This document shows, one piece after another, positions 34,172-46,404 of a DNA stretch of 64,000 bases. The stretch covers positions 1,116,001-1,180,000 of the forward strand of contig JAALGY010000015.1 in assembly GCA_032358165.1 (NCBI GenBank), in the 5' to 3' direction. Within the stretch, counting starts at the first letter, position 1. Each line of letters opens with the position of its first letter. This DNA comes from Diplosphaera chodatii (Eukaryota; Chlorophyta; Trebouxiophyceae; Prasiolales; Stichococcaceae). The notes beneath the pieces are model-generated. The model ran no database searches. It saw nothing but the letters and a program-made list of their open reading frames with translations, and was not told the DNA's origin. The translations under genes were made by a program, and so were the position numbers.

Positions 34172-36659
34172 ATGGCCGCCGTGCACGCATGGCCGTGCCG
34201 AGTAGCAGAAATGCAGCAGCTCCAGCTAAATGATCCAGCTGCTGCCGCACAGGAGGACACCACAGTCAGGCGACCTTCTGCAGTAGGCAACTTAGAGCTT
34301 GACAAGATACAGGTCGGCATTGAGGTCTCACTAGCAGCCAACAGCACCGCTTCATTTGACGAGATCAAACAGCGCCTGCAGACCCTGCTGTCAAGCAGGA
34401 CGTTGCGGCTGCGGGAGGGGCAGCTGCACTTGCCGACAGGCGAGGACAACTTCCTGGACAGACACATTCAGGAGGCCAGTGTCACGACGGACGGCCTCGC
34501 AGAATCGCACATCGGCCGCTCGTTCTTCGCCTGGGAGCTTGAGATCACCATAAGGCATGCTGCAATTGCATGCATCAGTTGCGCTCCATCTCGCATGTGC
34601 ATGCAAGATGCAGCCATGACATACGTACACAATACGGTCCTCACCTGAGATGCACCATACCATGTGATGCACAGTGTGTACCAGCTGACAGAGGGGCCTC
34701 CTGATGAGGATGACACATGTCAGGGCGAGGCCTGCAGCTTCAGGGAATGGGCCTTGCCATCTGCCCACTTCCACAGGGTGCACCATGGCTGCACACTGGC
34801 TGTGCAATCCATCCAATCACCACCGCATACAGCTGGATGTTTATGCTCGGAAACAGTCATGACATCTGTTGCATGCTGCAGTTGTGGGAGAACCTGATAT
34901 ATGACATCGAGGTCAAGAACCGCCTGCTGCGCTATGCTGAGAGCGCCCTCGCCTTCAGTGACAGGAAGGTGAGTTGCAAGGTGTACAGCGACGTTTGGTA
35001 TCATGCACATATTTCTGGCACCGTCCACCCAAACAGCCTGCTGAACGGCGCTGCATGCAGGTCGACCGGAACATCATCAGTTGGAACCGTGTGGTGCGTG
35101 GCGCTGGTGCCCTGCTGGCCAGTGACTGTGTGCTTTACACTGACAAGATAGTATTGCCAACTATGGATACCATCAACAGGCTGACAGATGCTGCAAGCAG
35201 GTGTTGTTGCATGGTCCGCCGGGCACCGGCAAAACCAGCCTGATTAAGGCGCTCGCACAAAAGCTCAGCGTGAAGCTGAATGACAGGTGATGTGTACCAG
35301 ACACACCAGCGTTGCATGCTGCATGTAATGCACCTTGCTTTCATTGCCGCTCACCTAGTGCAACGTGTGCGTAGATATCAGACGGCCATGCTGATCGAAA
35401 TCGATGCACACAGTCTGTTCAGCAAGTACTTCAGCGAGAGTGGTAAGTACCAGGTGCTTGTTGTGCCAACGAGTGCCGTCCATCTGGTCACCTTCTGCCA
35501 CTCAATCTGTGGCTCGGTGAACTAATCCGGCTGCATGTTGCAGGTAAGCTGGTGTCCCAACTATTCAGCAAGGTGCAGGACATGCTGGAGGGTGACCACT
35601 CGCTGCTGTTCATCCTCATAGATGAGGCGAGCAGGACCAGCCTTGCTGTGCATCACACTGTGTTTGGTGTCATCATTCCACAGTGTTTTCCGAAATCGAT
35701 TAGGCGATGCATGCAGGCGATGCACACCTCAAGCATGCACTCACCCAGATGCCCAGCAACTAAACATTGCCGTCAAACATTGCCGTCATGCTGCCTGCAG
35801 GTCGAGAGCTTGGCGTCATCACGGCAGTCGGGTGCAGGCTCTGAGCCAGCAGACTCAGTGCGAGCCGTTAATGCACTGCTGACGCAGCTGGACGCCCTAA
35901 AGAGCCACACCAATGTCATGGCAAGATGTCGTGTTGTCGGGCCAGCGCATCATGTGGCATGTGTTGTTTGCAATGCATTTTGTTGTCAGTCTTGACAGCG
36001 GAATCACAGCCACGGACCTTTTGACATGTTGCAGGTGCTCTGCACATCCAACCTTACAGGCGCGGTGGACTCAGCATTTATGGACCGGGCTGATATCAAG
36101 GCATACATCGGGCTGCCTTCTTTGCAGGTGTTTCAAAGGGGTTTGTGTGCATACCCAAAGGGCTGCCGTTGCAGCGCAGGCCGCGAGAAGCGATGCTGCA
36201 TTTGTGTAGGCACGCTACGAGATACTGCGAAGCTGCCTGGTAGAGCTACAGCGGGTTGGCCTGGTTGCTGGCGGCGCCACACCCCAGCCTTGGGAGGAGC
36301 TGCGGGTGATGGGCTGTTGATGCAAGCTATACTGCAGTGTCTTCTGGCAGACAGACACCCCAGCACCTCAGCTGCACCTCAGTAACAACATACTTGAAAG
36401 TAAAACCGCAACCGTTTTGGTGCAGTATGGGCAGCCGCCAGATGCAGCCACATCGGCATGCAGCCAGGCGCTGATCGGTGTAGCACGCGGGGGTGAGGGG
36501 CTGTCTGGGCGCACGCTGCGCAAGCTGCCACTTCTGGCGTGGCAGCGTCACCCCTGCCGTGGCGGTCCGCACAGCTGCGCCGAGTTCATCCTGCTCCTGG
36601 ACACAGCTCTCAATGCTGAGCGGGCGGACAGCCTGTCATGCGGCGTCGCAACTGCATGA
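34172..36659 (+). CDS. PCH2: Pachytene checkpoint protein 2 (PCH2/TRIP13), HORMA-remodelling AAA+ ATPase
   Basis: PCH2/TRIP13 is a hexameric AAA+ ATPase that unfolds HORMA-domain proteins (Mad2, meiotic HORMADs) with the adaptor p31comet/COMET. Eleven exons (34172-34554, 34675-34777, 34882-34968, 35061-35093, 35201-35286, 35375-35442, 35544-35626, 35801-35920, 36035-36127, 36210-36305, 36426-36659) keep frame and give about 461 residues; human TRIP13 has 432. Motifs: [39 protein letters not shown] (Walker A), [35 protein letters not shown] (Walker B), [26 protein letters not shown] (sensor 1), [15 protein letters not shown], and [15 protein letters not shown] (sensor 2). All ATPase residues are intact. 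Three of its ten introns (after 34554, 35626 and 35920) start with GC. The ATG at 34172 is the first in frame. Confidence 0.95.
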
Positions 36660-36999
36660 GACGTGTGTGCAAGGGCTGGAGGCTGCACTACAATTGTGAT
36701 CACAAAGGAGCATTGGATCTGTAGACACCGAGAATTAAGCAACCGGTTTACACACTTGCCACAGTGGCCACAGTTGGTCAATCAAGAACACTGGTCAGGC
36801 CATGTGCCGGGCAATGGTGAACTAACGCTAGGATCTAACAGTATTGGGACCCGCAATAGACTGTCCAACGCACTTTCAGGCATCGCCGGAGCTGTATGCC
36901 CTCGGCAGGCCCGTGTACTCGCCCTGGTGAGCATGACAGACACTTGAAGTCAACCGCTAGTGTACGCTGTGGCACTGCTGTGACCGAACAACATCACCA
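36660..36999. other. Convergent spacer between PCH2 and the sialidase-like gene
   Basis: No exon is recognised. It should hold the 3' ends of both genes. Confidence 0.35.
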
Positions 37000-39900
37000 C
37001 TAAGTCATAGAATGAGTCCTCACCGTCCATGTTGCCCACTCCACGTTGGCATACTGACGGAACTGCCGGATCCGGTGGAAGCTGACAGCATTGCTGTTAT
37101 GGTTGTTCTGCAGATACGACAGCAAACAGTACTGCATCAGCTGCAGCCATGGGTGCCTTGCGTGCTGCCTGTGCCCTGCATGACACTCTGGGATCGGTAG
37201 AACAGGGCCGCAAGTTGCAGAAGCCTGCCGCCATTTTGCTGCTAAGCATGGTTGTGCTATTGGCAACGGACTCACGTAATAGTTGGCTGTGTCTTCCAAC
37301 TTGCCGGTCTCGAAGGTGGCGCGCATCACCACCAGCAGGTCCTCCCCAGCGATAGTCATGTGTGGGTATGTGAAATGGCGTCCGAAGTCCTGGAGGGCAC
37401 ATTGTTTAGTCAAAGGATGTTGCGACCTGCTTGTGGTTTGGCTGTATCATGTCCATAGGAGTACAGTGTCACGTCAAAAAGTCAGACATAACGTTGCACA
37501 GGGCTGACTGCGATGAAGGCTGACGCAGTACCAGGTGGTAGTCTACGATGCCAGCTGCGTGCCAGTCAAAACCATTGCCGCTGTAGTACAGCCCCACTGT
37601 TGAACGGTCCACCTGCAGCAGCTTTGCACGACTCAGCATCCTATCATGCCATTACAAGCAGGCATACTGAATGAGTCAAAGGATTGGCTGGCGTCTTTCG
37701 AGCGTTGGACCAATGTGACATCCTCTTAGTGAGCCAGAGCGTAGTTCACCTCGCACTTGGAGAAGGGCGTGATGTGGAGCATGGGGTGCTCGCCGCCCGG
37801 CTGGGCCGGCTGGGCCGGCTGCTTCCAGCGGCGCAGCGAGTCCCTGTTGACGTTGGACGTCATCCAGTACAGGTCTGTTGCATTGTCATACACCACTGCA
37901 GGGTGGCCGACCGCCAGCCCCGGTACGTTTTTGTACCTCAGGAACTTTGCCTGCAGGCTGTCATCGATTTGCACAACCCCCGTCAAAAAGCGGTGGGGAC
38001 AGTCCAGCCGATGCTCGTGCTGTGTACACAGCAAGCTGGACACAACTCGGCCTTCAAGGTGGCAGCAAATGAGGGTCAGGTGCCGATGCTTCAGCATGCA
38101 CACCTGCCAGGCTGAGATGCATCATCAAACGTTGCCAGAGCGGCGAGATCACAGAACAAGTCGTTGTTCACGCGCAGGAGGTTCAACAGCTTGCCGCTGC
38201 CGCCCCTGCGGTCCTGAATTGTGCATTGGCAGGGTTAAGAAGGGTTTGCGCACGAGGCTGAGCTGCTGCAGTCTGACAACAGTGCACTGACCACAGTGCA
38301 TACCGTTGTGTAAAGGAACACCGTTGCGGCAAGTGTGCAGGGTCACCTGCAGTCTGAAGACCACGCCCTCCATCCAGTACAACGATCCAAAACCCGCTTC
38401 GAAGGCTACATCGGTTGGCTGCACCCGCAGCAGGCACTTTCAAATGGCAACAGGCAGGGTTGATCGCATGAAGGCGAGCACAGGTATGGCCCGCTGCGGT
38501 CGACCAAACCAGGACATACCTGCGACTTCAGAAAGCTATCCCCGCTATTGTCGAACCCCAAAATTGACTTCTGAACCAGATGGTCAGCCCTGAAGGAGGC
38601 ATCAAACAATGCCCGCACTTCCGCTGGATACAAGGATGCTGGGTTGCCCAGCGGATTGCTGAACGTCCATGCCTGTAATGAATGACAGCACACACCTGAC
38701 CATGCCAAGCCAGCCGCCTGACCTGTCGAGTGCAATGGCGTGGCAGCCAGGACGCAGGTGATGGCATAAGCCGACTGACCAATGGAACTTGACGCACATA
38801 GATGTTTGCTTTGAAAAGCAGTCGTTTTCATGCCCACCGTTGCATCAGTAAGATTGCCTGAAGCGTCAGCTGACATGCCCATGGCGACCCAGTCAACACC
38901 ACCGTAGACATTTGAATTCGACCCGACCTCCACTTGCATGCCCGCTCGCTGCACGTGCACTTGACAGACATCAAGACTAATTTTCAACGTTAGCTGGATG
39001 TCTCAAATGCTGAACAACAGACGAGGATTTGTGTGGCAGCCCTCACCAAGTCGACATCTTGTCGCTGCCAAAATAATGTGAAGCGCTCCATCCGTAGCCG
39101 CAGGCTGTTGGCAAGCACATCCACGTCAAGCACCCTGAAGAACAATGGCCGCTGCCCCTCTCCTTGCACGATCTTCACCAGCGTGTGCGCGATGAAGCCT
39201 CGTGCGTCCTGCAGGTGGTGAGCAATGGGTCTACGTAAGGCCTTCGGGAAACAATGGGCCAATCACTCCAGGCACCAATGCGCAAGCGTGTTTCCAGAGC
39301 CACCCACCTGAATGGCGAATGTCACGATGGGAGGCGCTCGCCAGGAAGAGCTCTCGCCGCCGACGCTGATGTTGATTCGAACTGGCGCCGTCAGCAGCGA
39401 CGCCTTCCGCGGCACGGACAGACTGAGCACAAGGTAAGATGGAACGTCAGCATTGCAGAATATCTGCAGCATTAGGACGGCAATGCATCTGCATCTGCAG
39501 CGCTCTGCTGCGGCATGGTGCATGCCTGGGTATCATCTCAAAGGCCTTGGTCACACGGCCGGCAGACACATCCACGCCGGTGTTGATGGTGATGACGCTC
39601 AGGCCGCGTGTAAGCTGCACTGGCACGCCCCACCGTGCGCCCTGCATGCCCCTCGATTGCAAACCGTGTAACCACAATGCTGAGATGATGCTTGGAGCTG
39701 TGCATCCTGTCAGGCCGCAGTGCATATCAAGATGGTTGGAAGGACTCAGCCGGCACCTCAGTGCCGTCAACCATGCGCGAGATGACAACGTTGTTGTCGG
39801 CACTGAATAACCGCTGGCACCCAATGATATACACGCCTGCGGCCATTGCGATGGTCTTGCGCCTTGTGAGTACGTAATGCTGCTCCAGCTTCAACAAGCT

Positions 39901-40837
39901 CCGTCACCAGTTCTGTCTGCAAATGCACTTGCAATGCTGCAATGTCAATGCAACCGGCTGCACCCGAGGCACAGCTGAAGATCTGCGGCCACTGCATGGG
40001 TCCGGGTGACCCAACGTGCTGCCAGGACTGGCCACCATCATCCGATGCATACACCAGCTTGAACCGGCAGTCGGCATCTGTCACACCCCATGATGGTTGC
40101 CTGCGCAGCACATGCATCCACCCCTCTAGCCAATTTTTCACACACCACTCACAATGGTAGGAGCTCACATGCTACCCATTACTATGTCAACCGGACGGCA
40201 GAAGATGGCACTGCCGGGTGGTGTCAGCACAGTCTGCAGCAAGGTCCGCAAGGCGCACTTCTCAAAGAGAACCAAAATGCGCCCGCTAGGCAGCTGCAGG
40301 ATTGAGGGCGATGCCAGAAAGTGGTCCTTCTCATCTATGTGCTGCACAAATGTGCGGGCTGCAAGCGTGTTGCGCGGCAGCCGGAACGACCGCGATGCCT
40401 TGCCCTCGACGTAGGGCTCGCTGAACTCCCCCTTCTGCACAACACAGGGGTGGCTCAGCCGATGCAGCAACAGCATCATGATGCCAGGTTTGGCAGCTGT
40501 GGCCACTCCACAGGGTTGGCACCTGACGCTCTGTGTTTTTCCTGCTCGACTGCCACCTGCTGAACGAGAATGCTGCCAAGCGTGCTGAGCTAGCTGCGCC
40601 CTGCAATATGTCATGCGATTCCATCATATAAGCAGTTGCAGATGATAATGGGGACGATGGCAATCATCTCAAGCAGCCCACCTGACCGGCAACAATGTCG
40701 TGCTGCCGATAGACCGCAGAGACGAGCTTCCGAACTAATGCCCAAATCAAGCAGACCATCGCTGCGCAAGCAGCGGCAGTCAGCAATCGTAGAACGGGAC
40801 TTGACCGTCGGTGCGAGCGCCTCGTCGACATATGCAT
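37000..40837 (-). CDS. Membrane-anchored sialidase-like (BNR/Asp-box) protein
   Basis: Exon 1 (40837-40682) starts MHMSTRRSHRRSS and has a hydrophobic span LRLLTAAACAAMVCLIWAL, the form of a type II signal anchor seen in Golgi enzymes. It splices in phase to KGEFSEPYVEGKASRSFRLP, FLASPSILQLPSGRILVLFE. Next comes a canonical Asp box, YASDDGGQSWQHVG (about 40050-40010), with PMQWPQIFSCASG, then VYIIGCQRLFSADNNVVISR. A middle insert (about 39650-38350) with VKIVQGEGQRPLFFRVLDVD and VDWVAMGMSADASGNLTDAT looks like a lectin-type beta domain. The propeller resumes with ATDLYWMTSNVNRDSLRRW, GLYYSGNGFDWHAAGIVDYH, DFGRHFTYPHMTIAGEDLLV and RATFETGKLEDTANYY, ending VEWATWTVRTHSMT. This is a split six-bladed propeller typical of large sialidases. 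Substrate is unknown. Internal exon borders are approximate. Confidence 0.72.
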
Positions 40838-41782
40838 CTTGTTGCCGCGAGCCGTGGTGCTGGTCAAGTTCAGCCGCCAGCATAGCCTGCGGCTGCCATC
40901 AGCAGCATGCCAGCTGCGCCATGCACGTTCAGGACATCAGGCGACAGCCAAGCTGTCGCAACTCTTGCCACAGCCCCCCCGTCCCCCTTGATCCCAAGCC
41001 TCTGCAGCACCGCAATATGTGGCGCCCCAACGGTGATCAGTCTGGCTTGTGCATGCTAATGCCGGCGGTGGGCTATGCCGTTGCCACAGTGCGTCCGCCC
41101 AGCCTGCTGCCCCAGCGCAGCGTGATCGCTGCGTTCAGCAGTGGTCAGCGGACACTGTTTTGCCATCATACGTTTTCATGCCAGAGCCAGGCAATTTAGT
41201 CTGAGATCTCAGTACGATGCATGAGATGTCAAAGCCAATGCCAGGTCAGCCGAAGCTCGCAGATTGCAGGTGCAATGCCACAAAACACACCTTATTACAG
41301 CTGCAACTCCGAGACTTGGCAGACCACGCGATCCATGCCAACCGGTAGACATGCTGGGTTCTCGCATGCATGCTGGCCATGTGCACAGGGCGCCGCACAC
41401 ACCATCTAAATTTACTCATTGCCGGTGCGCCGATGACCTGGACCACGTCCTGCAATCCTTGTGACTGAGCTGCTGAACCACCGCGGACACAAGCTTTGTC
41501 GATCGGCGCAGGCAAACCTATGCAGCGCTGACATCCAGGTCGTTGTGCGGCGAGCAGATTTCAGGCAATGATACTGTTCGCAGTGGTTGGTCAGTATGCT
41601 CATGTCAACAGAGCAGAACGTTTGAAATGCGTGAAAGGCGCGCAGCAAAACCTGACACCGGTTTATGTGCGCCAGGTTACGCTGGACGATCCAGTGCTAG
41701 GAGATGGCGGCCATTCGCACCACATGCAGCAAAGAAGGTGCGGCAGGCACAGGAGAGGGTTTGCTCATGACGGCTCGTCGAA
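40838..41782. promoter_or_regulatory. Divergent spacer, about 950 nt
   Basis: This lies between the sialidase-like start and the MEKHLA gene. The first exon of the MEKHLA gene may be here, for example near 41640-41770. No recognisable protein segment was found. Confidence 0.3.
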
Positions 41783-43201
41783 ATGCTCACCGAATTGCAT
41801 TGCACTTGGAGGTATCATGTGCAGGGTGCCAAGAAAGGAGGACAGAAGAAGGGGCAGGGTGGCGGTGGAGGCGGATCTGGCATCCCACAGGCCGGCGCAG
41901 TGAAGCGGCCATACACAGATACAGATGTCATCATGCAAAATCTGCTGCTGGTGGAGAACTTCTCCCGAAAGCTTGGCAGGTTGGCTTCTGAACACTTGCT
42001 CGACACTCTAGCTATTTGTGGCTGTGCCTGCTATGCAATGCCAAACTGCAGGATCATTCAGAGAGAGAGGCTTGCCAAACTTGCAGACTATTGCCTTTAA
42101 TGCAACCAAGTCGTCCCGCAGGCCCATCATAGAGGGCGAGCCCGAGATCGCAGACGTGGCGCGGCTGCTGTTCGAGGCACCCTTTGCGGTGCTGGCTCAC
42201 GATGCAGCTGAGGAGCCAACCTTCACATACGCCAACAAGGTGACACCTGCTTTGACCACATACGGTTTCTGTCGTCACTGCCATCATGCGCTAAGCATAA
42301 CCTGTGACTTCATATGTGCTGAGGCCAGTCAGTGCATGAGGCAGGCAGCGTTGGAAGTGTTTGAGGCAGACTGGGATCAGCTGGTGGGGATGCCCTCCAA
42401 GGACAGCACCGAGGATGACCCCAAGGTATAGCTTCGTGCACATGAACAGGAAAGTCTGGCTGCTTACGGGCGTACGAACGCTGATGAATGCAGCACCACA
42501 GTAGATGTGCCTTGTTGCGTAGGTGCGAGCAGAGCGTCAGGCGCTCCTTGAAGACACAGAGCAGAAGGGGTTCTCCACGGGGTACTCGGGGTGGCGGGTG
42601 TCGCTCAAGGGCCAGCGCTTCTGCATACATGATGCGGTGAGGCGGGCGCAGGCCCTGACTCAGACACCATGCCACACTGGGTGCTCGCAACCTGCTGTTG
42701 CCAGTGACGCTGCTGCAGTCATGTAGCACCCGTGTCACCATGCAGATGGTATTGCAAGGCTGTGTGGGTCCAGGTGTTGTGGAATATCGAATCGCCAGCC
42801 GACGAGCGTGTGGGACAGGCAGTGCTGATCAGCCACTGGGAGTTCGAGGACGGCACCCGTGGCGGCCCTGGGGCGCCCGTTGACGAGGGCGAGCTCGAGC
42901 CTGCAGGTCTGTTACGCAAGCCCTGCATGCGCATACCTGGACCCCGCTGGTCGCAGAGGGCAACCTGCCTGCAGCAGGATGGTGTCGAAAGGATGGACAT
43001 TTGGGTCTGTTGTCTGCAGAGGCAGCAGTGGACGAACAGGCGAAGGCTGTGAGGGAGCTCAAGGAGGGCAAGGGGCTGGCGAACGATGATGAGGAGGTCA
43101 AGGCAGCTGTGGCTGAGCTGCTGGCGCGGAAGGAGAAGGTGGATCGGATAAAGCAGTCACTAGAGGCAGCGCAGAAGTCAGTCCCGCTGCCATCAGCATG
43201 A
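41783..43201 (+). CDS. MEKHLA-domain protein with a C-terminal WHEP-like domain
   Basis: The N-terminal exon (about 41783-41980) has a Lys/Gly-rich start, GAKKGGQKKGQGGGGGG, then VKRPYTDTDVIMQNLLLVEN. Exons from 42121, about 42343, about 42523 and about 42771 then give a full MEKHLA domain: IADVARLLFEAPFAVLAHDA, PTFTYANKAALEVFEADWDQ, LVGMPSKDSTEDDPKVRAER, TEQKGFSTGYSGWRVSLKGQ, RFCIHDAVLWNIE. MEKHLA is a PAS-like domain found in cyanobacteria, green algae and at the end of plant class III HD-Zip factors. The last exon (about 43019-43201) encodes VRELKEGKGLANDDEEVKAA, VAELLARKEKVDRIKQSLEA, which fits a WHEP helical hairpin as found in aminoacyl-tRNA synthetases. The start is uncertain: the ATG at 41783 is in frame, but the exon may begin at a splice acceptor at 41831. 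Confidence 0.8.
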
Positions 43202-43396
43202 AAGGTCGGCTAGAATGTAGATGTGGCCGGCCAAGTAATGGATGCAAATGGCCTGCAATTCAGGTGCTATGCGTACATGTTGCATATTGGCTGCTCCCAA
43301 CATGCATCAGGTACAATTTTGGTTAGGCATGTCAGCGCGTCTGCAGACTGTCCGCAAAAACCACTGAGCGCCAACTGCTACTATCTTCAGCTGCCA

Positions 43397-45369
43397 TCAC
43401 TCTGTCAATTCCCCGAGATAGATGTTCTTATCACTGGCGGCTGACCCGATAATGGGCTCATTGGGGTGGAACACTGTCTCGTTGACCGAGCCCGTGTGCC
43501 CAGGCAGCTTGTACAGCAGATGCCTCGAGGCAACGTCCCAGACATACACCATCTTGTCCCCGCTCCCTGCTGTGACCTGCAGGGCCCAAGATACGTGTGT
43601 ATGAGCATACAGTGGCAAGCGCATGGAAATCAATCCTTCAGTGGCGCCTATTCATGTGCCAAGCTTGCTGCTTTGCATGAATGATAACACCATCGCACTG
43701 TCGCACACCTTTTTGCCATCTGCCGACCAGTCGCACTTGAGCAAGTTCTTCTCAAATGTGTGCTGGTGCCCCGTGAACACCTGCAGTGTGTTCATGTGCT
43801 ATTGAGACATAGGTACCTCCTGCCCGGAGGTGAGCAAGGCTGGAGGACCAACGCTCAGAAGCATGCACATGGACACAGCCCACCTTGGTGCACCGGTTTG
43901 CAGTGGCATACGGCCTTACATCCCACACGCGCAGCGTGTTGTCCATGGAGTTTGTTAGCAGGTGATTGCCGTCTGGGCTGACACCTGAGCAGGCAAGGAA
44001 CCAGCGTATGTGTGACAGATGACCCATAGGGAGACTCGTACATCCACAGGCTGTGCCACAAAATGACCCCAAGCGCTTGCAAGTGCTGGGACAAAGGGCG
44101 CACGCATGCCAGTGATGGTGTCGCCATGGCCCTCCAGCGTGAAGGAGACCTCCTCCTTCCGCAGATCCCACACCTTTATGGTGTTGTCAATACCGCCGGT
44201 GTACACCTGCACACAGTACGGCAAGTCATTAGAGTGCTGCGGCAGGACAGGGGCACCCTGGAGCAGGGCGCACGGTCGCAGGCAAAGCAGGGCCGCTCGC
44301 TCACCTGGTCGCCAGCATCTGCAAAGGCCACGGCGCAGACCTGGTACTTCTCTGGCAACGTCTGCACTGAGCGCTTGACCCGCATGTCCCAGACCTGTTA
44401 GATGATCGGCTGGCACGTCAGTCGGTGTCATGCTGCGTCGAGTACCGCAGGCCCCTTTGACAACCTCACAGCTAAGGAGGTGCTGATCTTTAAGCCCTGC
44501 CAGCCGTCCGCACCAGTTCATCGTCATCACACTCACCTTTGCTGTGCCGTCATCTGAGCCGCTGACCAGGAGTGGAGGTCCGCGCCGCAGCGGGCAGCAC
44601 GAATTGACGAAGCTGTCGTGCTCTGCCATCTTCTTCACCTGCTGCCCGGCGGCCACATCCCATGCACGCACCGACTTGTCAGGCGAGGCGGTCACAATGC
44701 GCTCGCCGTCAGACGTCCAATGCAGCTCCACCACAGCGTTCTTATGGCCTGCGCATGATGACTCAGCGTGAGCCAGCCGCAAGCGCATGGCCTCACCGAC
44801 AATCTGCTGCTAAGCTGTCAGCGTCAGCGGCATTTCAGGAGTGTCCCGCACCTTTGAGGACCATGAAGTTCTCACAATCACCATATGTGTTCCACAAGAG
44901 CACATGCTTGTCGTGCGAGCCCGCTGCAGTTCAAGGGCTTTGACTCGGTTCAGTCGGATGCTGAATGTTTGCAGGCTGATCAGTCCCTTTTGACACTGCA
45001 GCAAGCAGGGCAGGTTTCCTACTCACATGCAAGCAGGTTGCCGGACGGGCTGAACTTCAGCGTGAACACTTCAGAAGAGTGTCCTGTAAGTAGCATGATG
45101 GGAGCCCGCAGCGAAGAGGTGCGTCTGATGGGCTGCAGATCAGTACACACCACCCTTCACATCACTTCACAGCGGCAACACATGTGCATATGACGTACAA
45201 CACGTGATGAACATGCACAAACACTATGCCGGCGCGCTTGACTGCAAGGACTGACCTGCTCTGCAATGCTGACATCGCCATCTGTCCGCTGCCGCTTGGC
45301 AACCAGAGCGCCATTTGCCGCTGGAGGTGATGATTGCCGCTTATTGCTGGGAACGATCTCGCTCGTCAT
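43397..45369 (-). CDS. SNRNP40: U5 snRNP 40 kDa WD40 protein (SNRNP40 / Prp8-binding)
   Basis: This seven-blade WD40 protein of the U5 snRNP contacts Prp8 in the spliceosome. The start ATG at 45369 gives MTSEIVPSNKRQSSPP and a Lys/Arg-rich NLS (VAKRQRTDG). WD segments in order include HKNAVVELHWTSDGERIVTA, DKSVRAWDVAAGQQVKKMAE, HDSFVNSCCPLRRGPPLLVS, GSDDGTAKV, VYTGGIDNTIKVWDLRKEEV, GHGDTITG, MDNTLRVWDVRPYATANRCT, GSGDKMVYVWDVASRHLLYK and GHTGSVNETVFHPNEPIIGS. The end KNIYLGELTE matches the SNRNP40 C-terminus. The PLRRGP block in repeat 3 is specific to this WD40 subfamily. Around ten exons are needed. Confidence 0.93.
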
Positions 45370-46404
45370 GGCTGTCCTTGCCCGACAGCAGCTGGCCGAG
45401 CGGTGTGTCACCTGTTCATGCTGCCTGCGCAGCTGGCGAGAGGCGTGCCTTGTTTATGAACTTGCGCAGCTGATTGGCAGTTTGCTGCAAGGAATGGCAC
45501 CAACTGAGCAGCCACCGCTGACCGCACTTGTGCTGCAGCTCTAGTCGTATCAACTGAGAGGCTGAACAACGATCAAGCTGAAGTGCTTCGCAGAGCATGC
45601 ACAGGCAGGCAGCAAAGCTGGTGATGCTGCCTGTTCAAGCAGTACGTTGCTATCCACTGGGCCCAAACGCCACAGTCAATATCGTGATCAGAAGGACACT
45701 TGTGACGCGAAAACGCTCCATTGCAAAGCGGCTGCAGTATACGTTGATTTGCAGCTTTGCTGGGACTCGAAGGAGAGTGACTACAAGGAGTCCCACGCCG
45801 CCTCGCCGAAAACAATGAGTGCTGCCCACACAAAGTGATTTGACGCCGAATACCTCATCAGAACAGGGAAGATATTTCTTATCACTTACGCTGCTTATCA
45901 CGACGCTCAAAAGATCTGCAGGACCTTCGTTGACAAGCAGAGTTCAACTACTATGATGAATGGTAGGTGAATAAAAGTTAGTCAGGTAGGAAGCAAGCCA
46001 AAGCATTACAATCGACATCAAAGATGTACAGTTGCGGTGCTGGTTGTCAAAACCTGTCGAATTTCCACGATGCGTGTGAACAAGCACAAAACCAGCAACG
46101 CACGGCGCCCGTGCTCACAGTCTGCTGCACACATGCAGAGCCATTAGAAGCAATCGGATGAGAAACAAACAAATCCTCGCAGATTAGTCCCCTAACGGGC
46201 GGTGTTTCAGTTCCCCTCGGTTCTGTGGTGAACTCAGCTCTCACATCAACAGGTGGACCCCAGGCCTAGTGCCTTGTGCTCCAGCTCTGCACTGCTCGTC
46301 TGCTCTGCAGGAAGCCCGAATCCATCCTCTGCAGGAGTTGACCGTCTCTCGCCCTTGTCTGCTGACAACTCCGAGCCACTCTCGCTGGCAAGCAAACAGC
46401 CTCA
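45370..46404. other. Spacer of about 1 kb, no gene recognised
   Basis: Both neighbours are on the minus strand, so this should contain the SNRNP40 promoter and the CCD 3' untranslated region. Small open stretches on both strands (for example 45597-45838 on the plus strand) lack recognisable features. Confidence 0.35.
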
